NCBI RefSeq assembly: GCF_900109525.1 | Contig: NZ_FOAN01000001.1 | Location: forward strand, 806,001-870,000 | DNA: 64,000 nucleotides | Direction: 5' to 3' | Origin: Allobosea lupini | GTDB lineage: Bacteria; Pseudomonadota; Alphaproteobacteria; Rhizobiales; Beijerinckiaceae | In this document: positions 54,962 through 63,873 of the stretch, piece after piece | How positions within the stretch are numbered: the stretch's first letter is position 1 | Layout: each line of letters begins with the position of its first letter | Program-made: the position numbers and the translations under genes | Notes under the pieces: model-generated | What the model saw: the letters and a program-made list of their open reading frames with translations, nothing else | The model's database searches: none | Told to the model about the DNA's origin: nothing

Positions 54962-55504
54962 TCAGGCCTCCAGCGCCAGACGCAGTTCGACCTCAGCCTC
55001 GACATAGTCCCATTCACGCGTGGCCCGCAGCCGCGAGGTCATCGCCCAGAAGTCGGCCTCGTGCTCCGGCGCGAACTCGAACCATGTCAGGAAGTCGAAG
55101 CGCTCGTCGAGATCGCGCGAATGGTGCAGGCGGCGGGCCACCGCCGGCAGCGTCGTGAGGCCGATCCGGGTGTGATGCGAGGTTTCCTCGAAGATGGCGC
55201 GCCGCTCATCCTGCGCGAGGGCCCACCAGGCCGGCGATTTGCGGATCGGGATCAGTACCGCCTGACTGGCCAACGGCCGCGCCAGAGCCGGTTGGAGTTG
55301 CGCGAGCGTCGTCACCTCGGAGCGCGTCGCATAGCGGGCGTTGCTGATCGCGCCCCGCAAACGCCAACTCGCAGCCCCCGCAGGCTCGCCCTCGGTCATG
55401 AGCAGCCGCCCGACCTCCGGCAACGGCTCGCCGCAGATCGCGCGGATATCACGCACACGCCATGGCCCGACGTCGCCGCCCGAGAACACCACGATCCTGC
55501 TCAT
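54962..55504 (-). CDS. Chlorite dismutase family protein
   Basis: A 180-residue, single-domain protein. LIPIRKSPAWWALAQDERRAIFEE and ARRLHHSRDLDERFDFLTWFEFAPEHEADF are hallmark segments of the chlorite dismutase/HemQ superfamily, and the C-terminal RATREWDYVEAEVELRL fits too. Its length matches the short lineage II. I could not confirm the distal arginine needed for chlorite decomposition. Adjacent to ctaA on the same strand, so a haem-related role is possible. Converges on metY. Confidence 0.75.
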   Translation of the reverse strand: MSRIVVFSGGDVGPWRVRDIRAICGEPLPEVGRLLMTEGEPAGAASWRLRGAISNARYATRSEVTTLAQLQPALARPLASQAVLIPIRKSPAWWALAQDERRAIFEETSHHTRIGLTTLPAVARRLHHSRDLDERFDFLTWFEFAPEHEADFWAMTSRLRATREWDYVEAEVELRLALEA

Positions 55505-55546
55505 CGATAGGCCTCGCCCGAAACCGTCTGCGGACGGCCCGGGACG

Positions 55547-56611
55547 TCAAGCAAGCGGCGTGCCTGTCGAGAGGCGCGTCACGTGCACCACGCCCATCGC
55601 CAGCACGGTGAAGCCCAGCGCCTGATGGGCGAGACCGGCCCAGAGCGGCACCACCAGAAGCAGCGTCACGATGCCGAGCGCGGACTGCGCCAGCACGAGC
55701 CCGGCGATGGCGGTCGCGCGCTTGGCCGCGCCGGAGCCCGCCGCGGCGCGGCGCAAACTCAGCATCTGCCAGAGCGCGAAGGCGAACAGGATGTAGGCGC
55801 CGATGCGGTGGTTGAACTGCACCAGCGCGACATTGTCGACAAAGTTCTCCCAGACCGGCGTGCCGGCGAAGAGCGTCGAAGCGGCGGGCACCAGCGCCCC
55901 GTCCATCAGCGGCCAGGTGTTGAAGGTGAAGCCGGCCTTGGAGCCGGCGACGAGTCCACCGAGTGCGATCTGAACGAAAAGCAAAAAGAGCAGGAGCCAG
56001 GCGCCCGCCCTGCCCCAGGCCGGCTCGATGCGACGCAGCGGCGTCAGCCAGGTGGCGAAGGCGATCACGCTGGCGAAGAAGAAGCCGGCGAAGGTCAAAT
56101 GCAGCGTGAGCTTGACCGGCGCGACCGCGACCATGCCGGGCTGCAAGCCCGAGGCGACCATGATCCAGCCGATCGTGCCCTGCAGGCCAAGTAGCAGGCC
56201 CATAGCGAACAGGATCGCGGTCTCACGCCACGGCATCTGGCGCCGCAGCAGGATTACGAGGAAACCGGCGAGGTAGACCAACCCGATGAGACGGCCGAGC
56301 TGGCGATGGCCCCATTCCCACCAGTAGATGAATTTGAAGTCGGCGAGCTCCATGCCGGAGTTGAGGAGCTGGAATTGCGGGCTGAGGCGATACTTCTCGA
56401 ATTCGAGCGCCCATGCGGCATCGGAGAGCGGCGGGATCGCGCCGGTTACGGGGCGCCATTCGGTGATCGAGAGGCCAGAGCCGGTCAACCGCGTCGCGCC
56501 GCCGACAACCACCATGACGAAGACGAGGAAGGCGACGGCCCAGAGCCAGCGGCGGATGCCGGCATGGCCGGTGGCGGCCGGAGCGGCAGGCTGATCGAGC
56601 GCGATCGTCAC
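55547..56611 (-). CDS. ctaA: Haem A synthase (COX15/CtaA)
   Basis: A 354-residue membrane protein with eight helices starting at GTG 56611 (MTIALDQPAAP). The type-2 CtaA segments GGATRLTGSGLSITEWRPVTGAIPP, EWGHRQLGRLIGLVY, KLTLHLTFAGFFF and VQFNHRIGAYILF hold the haem and catalytic histidines. It oxidises haem O to haem A for cytochrome oxidase. The frame upstream to 57382 is an antisense shadow of the polysaccharide deacetylase region. GGTCCC precedes; no strong ribosome site. Confidence 0.95.
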   Translation of the reverse strand: MTIALDQPAAPAATGHAGIRRWLWAVAFLVFVMVVVGGATRLTGSGLSITEWRPVTGAIPPLSDAAWALEFEKYRLSPQFQLLNSGMELADFKFIYWWEWGHRQLGRLIGLVYLAGFLVILLRRQMPWRETAILFAMGLLLGLQGTIGWIMVASGLQPGMVAVAPVKLTLHLTFAGFFFASVIAFATWLTPLRRIEPAWGRAGAWLLLFLLFVQIALGGLVAGSKAGFTFNTWPLMDGALVPAASTLFAGTPVWENFVDNVALVQFNHRIGAYILFAFALWQMLSLRRAAAGSGAAKRATAIAGLVLAQSALGIVTLLLVVPLWAGLAHQALGFTVLAMGVVHVTRLSTGTPLA

Positions 56612-56740
56612 GGCGGCGGGACCTCGGGTCGCAGGGGGAAGGCTTGAATACGCTTCACAAGCGCGGCGGCGGGTGACAGATAGTCCGCCGTTGAGACCTG
56701 AACAACGCCCGCAATGCCGCAGCCCGGACTGACAATCGCC

Positions 56741-56950
56741 ATGAGGCAGACCCATCGCAAGCTCGTCGGCACGGTCGTAATGATCGTCTTCGTCTGCGTC
56801 TACGCGCTCGTCGCCATGGCGCTGGCGCAGGGGCGGATCACCGAGGCCTCGAAGCCGGTGCAGACCATCGCCTATATCGTGCTGGGGCTGATCTGGGTGC
56901 TGCCGCTGCTGCCGCTGATCAAATGGATGGAGCGGAAGGACGAGATCTGA
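56741..56950 (+). CDS. DUF2842 small membrane protein
   Basis: A 69-residue protein with two transmembrane helices, starting at ATG 56741 (MRQTHRKLVGTVVMIVFVCV). The second helix ends LGLIWVLPLLPLIKWMER, typical of DUF2842. Nearly all members are alphaproteobacterial and lie near ctaA or cytochrome oxidase genes, as here. It is divergent from ctaA with a 129-base gap. Confidence 0.88.
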   Translation: MRQTHRKLVGTVVMIVFVCVYALVAMALAQGRITEASKPVQTIAYIVLGLIWVLPLLPLIKWMERKDEI

Positions 56951-56961
56951 GGCTCCCGGCG

Positions 56962-58014
56962 TCAGTCGACGCTCATCCTCTGCCCCTTGTTCCACAGCAG
57001 GAAAGGCAGCCCCGACAGTAGCGCCTTCAGCGCCGCCTCGCTCTGGTGCAGGCCGTTGAGCGAGACGCGCGGCAGCGCGTGCAGGTGGGCGGCATGCCCG
57101 GGGAAGAGATGGCCCGGCCGGGTCGCCACGGCGCTCGCGAAGCCCGCTTCCCTGGCCAGAGCGAACTCGCGCGGGCCGGCGGAGGTGGGATCGCCGACCG
57201 GGTAGGCGAAGTGGCGCACGGGCGCACCGAGCGCTTCCTCCAGCCAGGCCTTGCTCTCGGCGACCTCGCGGCGTGCTTCCGCTTCGGGATGCTTGGCCAG
57301 CATCGGATGGCTGAGCGTATGCGCGCCGATGGTGACGCCAGGCGCGCCGGCGAGCGATCGCAGCGTCTCGGTGGGCAAGCATTCGCGTTCTACCAATGCG
57401 ATGGCGTCGATGCCACCTTGCCGCGCGAGATCGGAAATCACTGAGAGCAGAATCGCTTCCGGGCCTTTGCGCAGACGCCAGTAGAGTTGGTCGAACGCCT
57501 TCTGCTTCTCGGCGTCAGTTCCAGACGGAGCGTCGAAGCGGCCGTCTGGAAGCTCGACCGAGACGCGCGGCAGGGCCCGGATCGCCTCCTCCAGCTCCAG
57601 CCACCAGAGCCGGGCCGTGCGCTCGGCAAAGCCGCGCACGGCATAGAGCGTCCAGGGCACACCGTGCTTCGCCAGTACCGGCCAGGCATGGTCGAGATTG
57701 TCGCGATAGCCGTCGTCGAAGGTGAGCGCGACGAAGAAGCGGCCGGGCTGCGGATCGACCAACCGGACCAGCGCCTCGTCGAGCGAGACGATCTCGTAGC
57801 CCTCGGCCCGGATCAAGGTCAGCGCCCGATCGAGGAAATCGGGCGTGATCTCCAGCAGCCCGTTCGGACGGAAACCGCCGGCGGTTGCCGGGCGGACATG
57901 ATGCAGCGTCAGGATCGCGCCTTTGCCCTGCGCGAGCCCCCTGCCCCAGCGGTCGGCACCGGTCGCCGCTATGGCCGTGAAGGCGGCTGAAAAAGCCTTG
58001 TGGCGCAGGCTCAT
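56962..58014 (-). CDS. Polysaccharide deacetylase family protein (CE4)
   Basis: A 350-residue protein starting at ATG 58014, nine bases after GGAG; ATG 58023 is less well placed. NodB-type motifs are LTFDDGYRDN with the catalytic Asp pair, and GAHTLSHPML with the zinc histidines. PVRHFAYPVGDPTS follows. No signal peptide is obvious. It is divergent from a CelD-like acetyltransferase gene, so both may modify a surface glycan. Converges on the DUF2842 gene. Confidence 0.9.
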   Translation of the reverse strand: MSLRHKAFSAAFTAIAATGADRWGRGLAQGKGAILTLHHVRPATAGGFRPNGLLEITPDFLDRALTLIRAEGYEIVSLDEALVRLVDPQPGRFFVALTFDDGYRDNLDHAWPVLAKHGVPWTLYAVRGFAERTARLWWLELEEAIRALPRVSVELPDGRFDAPSGTDAEKQKAFDQLYWRLRKGPEAILLSVISDLARQGGIDAIALVERECLPTETLRSLAGAPGVTIGAHTLSHPMLAKHPEAEARREVAESKAWLEEALGAPVRHFAYPVGDPTSAGPREFALAREAGFASAVATRPGHLFPGHAAHLHALPRVSLNGLHQSEAALKALLSGLPFLLWNKGQRMSVD

Positions 58015-58130
58015 GCCCCGCATCTCCGAGAGATCGATTCAACCCTTCGCTAACGCTGTTCGGCGAAGCTGTCTTGCAACGTCCGCGACAGTGGCAGGTC
58101 CGTTCACAATGCGGGGTTAAGGAAGGCGGC

Positions 58131-59366
58131 ATGTCCGTCGTCGCCGACCGCGCGCCCAGCCCGTCCGCCCCTCCTGCCCTGCGGCGGGAGAATGAGGCGC
58201 GCCCTTGGGCCAGGATCGTTGTGAGCGGCGACCTTGCCGCTCTCGAAGCCGATTGGCGCGCGCTCGAAGCTGATGCGCTGGTGACGCCCTATCAAGCCTA
58301 TGACTGGGTTCGCCCCTTCGTCACGACGATCGGCCGGGCCGAGGAGATGGACTTCCGCTTCGTCCGGATCGAGGACAGCCAGGGCGCGTTGCTCGCTCTG
58401 TTCCCGCTGGTGGTCGCCAGGCGCCTCGGCACGCGCTTCGCCGAGTTCATCGGCGGCAAGCACGCCAACTATCACATGGCGCTCTATCGGCCTGATTTCG
58501 CCGAAGCGCTCGATGCGACGGCAGCCCAGCAGCTGCTCCGGGAGATCGGCGCGGCGATCGGCGGGATCGACGCGCTGTTCCTGATCAACCAGCCGACCGC
58601 CTGGCAGGGCATCGCCAATCCGCCGGCAAGGCTCGCCGCCGGGCAAAGCCCGAGCCGCGCCTACAAGCTGGCGCTCGAACCGGGCGATTGCGACGGCACG
58701 CTCCGGCGCTCGATGAGCAAGCATGCCCGTAAGAAGATGACGACGAAGCGCAATCGTTTCGCCGAGTTCGGGCCATCGGAACTGGTCCAGGCCCGCAGCG
58801 ACGCCGAGATCGAGCGGGTGCTCGACGCCTTTCTGGCGCAGAAGGCGGCCCGCTTCGCGCAGCTGGGCCTGGCCGACCCGTTCGCCACCCCGGCGATCCG
58901 CGCGTTCCTGCGTGACGGAGCGCTGGCGCAGGCAGGCCGCTCACCGGCAATCGAGCTCTATTCGCTCGATCTCTCGGGCCGTTCGGTCGCGACCTATGTC
59001 GGCGCCGTCCAAGGCAAACGCTTCTCCGGCATGGCGACCTCCTTCGATCTCGGCTCGGAGGCGGCGCGGACCAGTCCCGGCGAGATTCTCCTGATCGAAC
59101 TGATCAAGCGCAAATGCCGGGCCGGCGTCACCATGTTCGACCTCGGCGTCGGCGAGGCCCGCTACAAGACGACGATCTGCGACGATAGCGACGAACTCGT
59201 CGACACCTTCGTCCCGCTGACGGCCAAAGGGCGGGCCTATGCAGGCTACAGCCAGGCGAAGCGCGCGCTGAAGAGGCGGATCAAGGCTTCGCCGTTTGCC
59301 CTGAAGACGGCGCAACGCGTCCTCGGGCTGCTGAGGCGCCGCAAGCCGGCAGAGGCGGATGAGTAG
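58131..59366 (+). CDS. CelD/BcsL-type acetyltransferase (GNAT_6)
   Basis: A 411-residue protein starting at ATG 58131, behind GGAAGG. The N-terminal half (GDLAALEADWRALEADALVTPYQAYDWVRPF) is the CelD-type acyltransferase domain, and the C-terminal half holds the GNAT_6 core (FSGMATSFDLGSEAARTSPGEILLIELIKR and FDLGVGEARYK). The family is linked to exopolysaccharide or cellulose synthesis. The partner deacetylase is divergent with a 116-base gap. Confidence 0.88.
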   Translation: MSVVADRAPSPSAPPALRRENEARPWARIVVSGDLAALEADWRALEADALVTPYQAYDWVRPFVTTIGRAEEMDFRFVRIEDSQGALLALFPLVVARRLGTRFAEFIGGKHANYHMALYRPDFAEALDATAAQQLLREIGAAIGGIDALFLINQPTAWQGIANPPARLAAGQSPSRAYKLALEPGDCDGTLRRSMSKHARKKMTTKRNRFAEFGPSELVQARSDAEIERVLDAFLAQKAARFAQLGLADPFATPAIRAFLRDGALAQAGRSPAIELYSLDLSGRSVATYVGAVQGKRFSGMATSFDLGSEAARTSPGEILLIELIKRKCRAGVTMFDLGVGEARYKTTICDDSDELVDTFVPLTAKGRAYAGYSQAKRALKRRIKASPFALKTAQRVLGLLRRRKPAEADE

Positions 59367-59650
59367 GCCGCCTCTTCAATCTCTCACACCGTCTCTCAAC
59401 GTCTCAAATCCACCGCGCCGAAGTAACGGCGGCTCAGCATCGCCGGCACCATCCTGATCGACAAGATCGCCGGGGCGCTGGCGGAGCGGGACAATCGCTG
59501 GCGACCGTGGCGGCGGCAAGATGCGGTGATGCAGGCCTGCCGGGCCAGCAACAGAGCGCCATGTCTGGACATCGGCATATCGCCTGCAAGCGGACACGGC
59601 CGCAGAGCGCGATAATCGGCCGGGGTAGCCGGCCAAGACCATCCGTTTTC
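59367..59650. other. Non-coding gap with possible gene remnant
   Basis: No intact gene in 284 bases. On the minus strand a frame ending at 59396 reads ILSIRMVPAMLSRRYFGAVDLRR at its C-terminus, which looks like a real protein tail but has no start or continuation. Together with the adjacent pseudogene it suggests decay in this segment. Confidence 0.35.
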
Positions 59651-60385
59651 ACACCGGGTTCAACAGCCGCTCCAGGGATCGGACGACGCTCTCGCCCATA
59701 GCCGTTCGGGTCTCGATGGTCGCGCTGCCGAGATGCGGGGCGAGCACGACATTGTCCAGCCGCCGCAGGGCCAGCGGCACGTCAGGCTCGTCGGCGAAGA
59801 CGTCGAGCCCGGCGCTGCCGAGCCGTCCCGATGCCAGCGCTTCGACGAGGGCCGGCTCGTCGACGATCTCGCCGCGCGCGATGTTGACCAGCGTCGCGCC
59901 CGGGCCAAGCGCTGCGATGACGTTGCGGTCGACCAGGCCGCGATTGGCCGGCCCGTCACCGAGCGACCGAGCGGAAACGCGTCCTTGGCCCAGGCGCCGC
60001 TGCGGACATGGGCATCGGCAGCGACGAGGCGCCGCCGGGCCATCACCATCAACGCAATGGCAAGGTCTCCGACTTCGTCGGCGAGTGCGGTCGAGCTGTT
60101 GGTGAGAGGGATACCGCGCTCGGCAAGAGCCTCCGTATCGATCTTGTCCAGCCCGGCGCTGTAGCAGGCGACAAGCTCGAGCGCCGGCAGCCTGGCGAGC
60201 AACGCACGATCCAGCCGCGCCTTGCCCGTCGTGGCGATGCCGCGGATGCGGGCACCATGAGAAGAGACGAGTGCCTCGATCTCCGGGGCGTCACCTGGTC
60301 CGAGCACGTCGAAGCGCTCCGCCAGCGCCGCGATCGTCGCCGCGGGTACCCCGGACGAAAGAACGAGGATGGTGACGGGCCGCAT
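59651..60385 (-). pseudogene. D-2-hydroxyacid dehydrogenase with NAD-binding core deleted and frameshifted
   Basis: ATG 60385 opens a good N-terminal domain (AALAERFDVLGPGD...AGLDKIDTEALAERGIPLTNSS...GDLAIALMVMARRRLVAADAHVRSG) to about 59960. After GRSVTGRPIA the frame changes: a shifted frame continues GPANRGLVDRNVIAALGPGA, LVNIARGEIVDEPAL and DVFADEPDVPLALRRL to TGA 59651-59653. The GxGxxG Rossmann segment and roughly 70-90 residues around it are absent. The product cannot bind NAD. Its start overlaps the binding-protein stop (TGATG), so it was part of that operon. Confidence 0.85.
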
Positions 60386-61944
60386 CAGGCCTTGGCGAGC
60401 CAGGCTTCGGCGAGCTGCCAGGCGCCACCGGAATCGAGCACGATGTTCCGGAGTTCCTTGCGCGCGACATGACGCGCCTCGCGGAAGAACAGCCAGGAAT
60501 AGTAGTCGTTCCTGTTCAGCGCGGTCTGGAGCTCCTTGTAGATCGCCTTGCGTTTGGCCTGCTCGGTCTCCTCGCGGCCCTGGTCGACCAGGCGGAAGAC
60601 CTCCTCGTCCTTGATCCCGGACCAATTCTGCGCCGCCGTGCGTCCGAAGAACGGGCCGAAAACATGGTCGGGGTCGGCGCGCGGGACATTGACGCGGCCC
60701 ATCGCCAGTTCGTGCTGCAGGCCGAGCACCTTCGGCACCCAGGCCTGCCGCTCCAGGATCTCGATCTCCATGTTGATCTTGAACGGCTTGAGCTGGGCCT
60801 GGACGATCTGCGCGACCTGCGTGTCGGGATCGCGCTGAATGATCGAGAGCTTGCAGGTAAAGCCGTTGGGCTGGCCGCCCTCCTTGAGCAGGGCCTGGAC
60901 CTTGGCCGGATCGAGCTTCGGCTGCGGCACGCTCGCGTCATAGGACCAGTCGCTCGGCGGCACCCAGGTCGGCGTCACCGCGCCGAAGCCGCGGGTGATG
61001 CCCTTCATCAGCACGTTGCGGTCGATGCCGTGGTTGACGGCGGCGCGCAGGTGGGGATTGGCGAAGATGCCCTTCGAGACGTTGAAGGTCAGCCATTGCG
61101 CGATGCCCGGAGGCACCGCGACCAGCGTCAGCGCCGGATTTTTCTCGACCTCCTCAAAATCGCGCGGCGTGACGCCGTCGACGAGATGCACCCCGCCCGA
61201 CTTGACCTCGACCATCTTGACCGCCGTGGTCGGGATGATCCGCAGCGTCACGGCATCGGCATAGGGCAGCCTCTTGCCGTCGGCGCCATCGCGCCAATAG
61301 CGCTCGTTGCGGGTAAAGCGGATCTGGCTGCCGCCGACCCATTCCGCGAACTTGTAGGGTCCGGTTCCCACCGGCTGGCGCCCGAAATCCTGCCCGAGCT
61401 TCTTCAGCGCCGCCGGCGAACACATCATCCCGGCTTCCACCGCGAGCGAGGCCAGCGCCGCGCCGGAGGGCTGCTTCAGGTTGATCCTGACGACCATCGG
61501 CCCGGCCACCTCGGCACCGGCGATATCCGCCAGGTCCGGGGTGCGCGGCGCGGTCGAGTTCGGCGCCACGACGCGAGCGATGTTGAACACCACCGCCTCG
61601 GCGTCGAAGGGCTCGCCGTCGTGGAAGACGACGCCCTCGCGCAGCTTGAAGACGACGGATTTCTTGTCTTCCGACCATTGCCAGCTCGTTGCCAGCGAGG
61701 GCTGGAGATTGCCCTGTACGTCGAACTTCAGCAGCCCTTCGAACATCTGGATCAGGGCGTAGCGATCCGAGGTCGGCGCATCGCCCATGATCGGGTCGAG
61801 GCTCTTCGGCTGCAGGTCCATCGATGCGACGATGGTGCCGCCGCGCACCGGCGCCCCTTGCGCGAAGGCAAGGCCGGGCAGCCCGGCGATGAGACCTGCA
61901 CCGGACGCGCCCAGCAAAAGATCGCGACGTGAAATCAGGGCCAT
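60385..61944 (-). CDS. ABC transporter substrate-binding protein, peptide/nickel (SBP_bac_5) type
   Basis: A 519-residue periplasmic protein. ATG 61944 (MALISRRDLLLGASGAGL), behind GGAGGAGATC, gives a twin-arginine signal ending near LPGLAFAQ. GGTIVASMDLQPKSLDP, LIQMFEGLLKFD and PSLATSWQWSEDKKSVVFKLREGVVFHDG are typical family-5 segments. The 61995 ATG is rejected because it lies in an operator-like palindrome. With the permeases from 62928 it makes up a dipeptide-type importer with a split, divergent arrangement. Confidence 0.94.
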   Translation of the reverse strand: MALISRRDLLLGASGAGLIAGLPGLAFAQGAPVRGGTIVASMDLQPKSLDPIMGDAPTSDRYALIQMFEGLLKFDVQGNLQPSLATSWQWSEDKKSVVFKLREGVVFHDGEPFDAEAVVFNIARVVAPNSTAPRTPDLADIAGAEVAGPMVVRINLKQPSGAALASLAVEAGMMCSPAALKKLGQDFGRQPVGTGPYKFAEWVGGSQIRFTRNERYWRDGADGKRLPYADAVTLRIIPTTAVKMVEVKSGGVHLVDGVTPRDFEEVEKNPALTLVAVPPGIAQWLTFNVSKGIFANPHLRAAVNHGIDRNVLMKGITRGFGAVTPTWVPPSDWSYDASVPQPKLDPAKVQALLKEGGQPNGFTCKLSIIQRDPDTQVAQIVQAQLKPFKINMEIEILERQAWVPKVLGLQHELAMGRVNVPRADPDHVFGPFFGRTAAQNWSGIKDEEVFRLVDQGREETEQAKRKAIYKELQTALNRNDYYSWLFFREARHVARKELRNIVLDSGGAWQLAEAWLAKA

Positions 61945-61994
61945 TGGCGTGATCTCCTCCAAGGCGCTCTTCGTCGGCGCCGACGGAGAAGGCA

Positions 61995-62019
61995 CCTATC
62001 AGATATGTTATGAGATAGG
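61995..62019. promoter_or_regulatory. Operator candidate 1 for the FCD regulator
   Basis: Contains TATCAGATATGTTATGAG framed by CCTATC on the left and GATAGG on the right, an inverted repeat. It lies 51 bases before the binding-protein start, in the divergent region with the regulator gene. Confidence 0.6.
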
Positions 62020-62163
62020 CAATTGCTTTTTTGCGCGACCAACGCAGCGCCTGCTTTGACAGCAAGCGAGGATGCCTCTATCGCAGCCTACATTAGATAC
62101 GCGATGTCTACCCCAGCAATCTCGGCAGCGTCGCATCCTTGTTGACGTCGCCCTCGAGCAAGC

Positions 62164-62186
62164 TTATCTGATATGTTATGAGTGAG
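62164..62186. promoter_or_regulatory. Operator candidate 2, over the regulator start codon
   Basis: Contains TATCTGATATGTTATGAG, one base different from candidate 1 across 18 positions. It includes the ATG of the FCD regulator at 62178, as expected for autorepression. Confidence 0.6.
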
Positions 62187-62915
62187 ATCACCGCCCTTCA
62201 ACATGACAAGCAGCGCCTGACCGAAGCGGTGACGCAGTTCGTCATCGACCGGGTCGCCGAGCGCGTCTATCGCGCAGGCGATCAGCTGCCGTCGGAATCC
62301 GAGCTCGCCAAACGGCTCAATGTCTCGAAGCCGGTGGTGCGCGAGGCGCTCGGGCGCCTCTCGGCGCTGGGCATCGTCCAGATCCAGCAGGGCAAGGCGA
62401 CCACGGTGAGGGGGCTTTCGGTTGCCCCGCTCGACCAGTTCCTGCGCCTCGCCGTTCGCGTCACCGACAATGGCCTGCGCGAGGCGGTCGAACTCAGGCG
62501 CGCCATCGAGGTCGAAGTCGCGGCGCTGGCTGCCGAGCGGGCGACACCGCTCCAGGTCGAGCCGGTCGAGGTCGCGCTCGAGAAGATGCGCGCCAATATC
62601 GACGGCGATTTCGAGCGCTGGCTGCAGGGCGACCTTGCCTTCCATGTCGCCCTGGCGCGCTGCTCCGGCAACGCGCTGCTCGAGCATCTGGTGAGCGCGC
62701 TCGTCGACACCATCAAGTTCACCCAACGCGCGCTCGGCATGCAGCGCGACCTGCGCGACCCGGCCGCAACGGTCGCCCGTCATCAAGCCATCGTCGATGC
62801 GATCAAGGCCCGCGACCCCGCGGCGGCGCGCATCGCCATGACCACCCATTTCGCGGTGTCCGACGCCGTCATCGCCGAGATCGCCCGCGACCACCGTCGG
62901 CTCGATCGCTACTGA
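62178..62915 (+). CDS. FCD-domain GntR family regulator (FadR-like)
   Basis: A 245-residue regulator. The winged helix GDQLPSESELAKRLNVSKPVVREALGRLSALGIVQIQQGKAT spans residues 32-75. The all-helical FCD effector domain follows, with LRRAIEVEVAALAAERA, DLAFHVALARCSGNALLEHL and the metal-type His/Asp pattern ending RHQAIVDAIKARDPAAARIAMTTH. It lies head to head with the binding-protein gene and 12 bases before the permease, so it is part of the transporter operon and probably represses it. Confidence 0.92.
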   Translation: MSEITALQHDKQRLTEAVTQFVIDRVAERVYRAGDQLPSESELAKRLNVSKPVVREALGRLSALGIVQIQQGKATTVRGLSVAPLDQFLRLAVRVTDNGLREAVELRRAIEVEVAALAAERATPLQVEPVEVALEKMRANIDGDFERWLQGDLAFHVALARCSGNALLEHLVSALVDTIKFTQRALGMQRDLRDPAATVARHQAIVDAIKARDPAAARIAMTTHFAVSDAVIAEIARDHRRLDRY

Positions 62916-62927
62916 GGGATCGCGTCC

Positions 62928-63869
62928 GTGCTGCCCTATCTGGCCAAGAAGCTCGCGCAGATGCTGCCGGTGGCGTTCTTCGTCACCATCATCGTCTTCG
63001 CGCTCACCAACCTGCTGCCGGGCGACCCGACCGTCACCATCCTCGGCGAGCAGGCGAGCCCCGAGCAGCGCGCCGCCGTGCGCATCGAGTATGGTCTCGA
63101 TCAGCCGGCCCCGGTCCGCTACGTCACCTGGCTCGCCCGCGTCGCGCAGGGCGATTTTGGCCGCTCCTTGCGCACCCGCGAGGATGTCGGCGCGATGCTG
63201 GCTGCGCGCATCCCGGTGACGCTCGAGCTCGGCTTCCTCTCGATCCTGATCGCGGTCGCCATCGGCATGCCCGCCGGCATCCTCGCCGCGCGCTTCCGCG
63301 GCAGCCTGATCGATGTGGCGGCGAGCCTGATCGCCATGTCCTCCGTCGCGGTGCCCTATTTCTGGATGGGCGTGCTGCTGATCATGCTGTTCTCGCTCAA
63401 GCTCGGCTGGCTGCCGCCCTCCGGCCATATCCGCTTACTCGACGATCCCGGCGGCAACCTCACGCTGATGGTGATGCCGGCGCTGACGATCGGCACCGCC
63501 TTCGCCGCGCTCGTCATGCGCCAGACCCGCGCCTCGATGCTGCAGGTGCTGTCGATGGACTACATCCGCACCGCAAGGGCCAAGGGCTTGAGCGAACGCC
63601 TCGTCCTGGTCCGGCATGCGCTGCGCAATGCGCTGATCCCGATCGTCACCGTCATCGGCCTGCAGATCGGCGCCCTGCTCGGCGGCGCGGTCGTGACCGA
63701 GACGGTCTTCGCCCTGCCCGGCCTCGGCCGCATGCTGGTCGATGGCATCTTCCAACGCGACTTCCCGGTCATCCAGGGCGCGATCCTGTTCATCGTCATC
63801 GCGGTCTTCGCGGTGAACCTCCTGACCGACCTGCTCTACCGGGCCTTCGACCCGCGCGTGAAGGCGTGA
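62928..63869 (+). CDS. ABC transporter permease, DppB type
   Basis: A 313-residue inner-membrane permease with six helices starting at GTG 62928. LPVAFFVTIIVFALTNLLPGDP is the first helix, and the EAA-like loop MDYIRTARAKGLSERLVLVRHALRNALIPIVTVIG is near the C-terminus. First of two permease subunits; paired with the binding protein on the other strand. Confidence 0.94.
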   Translation: MLPYLAKKLAQMLPVAFFVTIIVFALTNLLPGDPTVTILGEQASPEQRAAVRIEYGLDQPAPVRYVTWLARVAQGDFGRSLRTREDVGAMLAARIPVTLELGFLSILIAVAIGMPAGILAARFRGSLIDVAASLIAMSSVAVPYFWMGVLLIMLFSLKLGWLPPSGHIRLLDDPGGNLTLMVMPALTIGTAFAALVMRQTRASMLQVLSMDYIRTARAKGLSERLVLVRHALRNALIPIVTVIGLQIGALLGGAVVTETVFALPGLGRMLVDGIFQRDFPVIQGAILFIVIAVFAVNLLTDLLYRAFDPRVKA

Positions 63870-63873
63870 GGCG

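Noticed and set aside
62088..63428. 446-codon minus-strand frame opposite the FCD regulator and permease
   Set aside because: Antisense to two recognised genes and made of Asp/Arg/Ala/Gly-rich low-complexity sequence.
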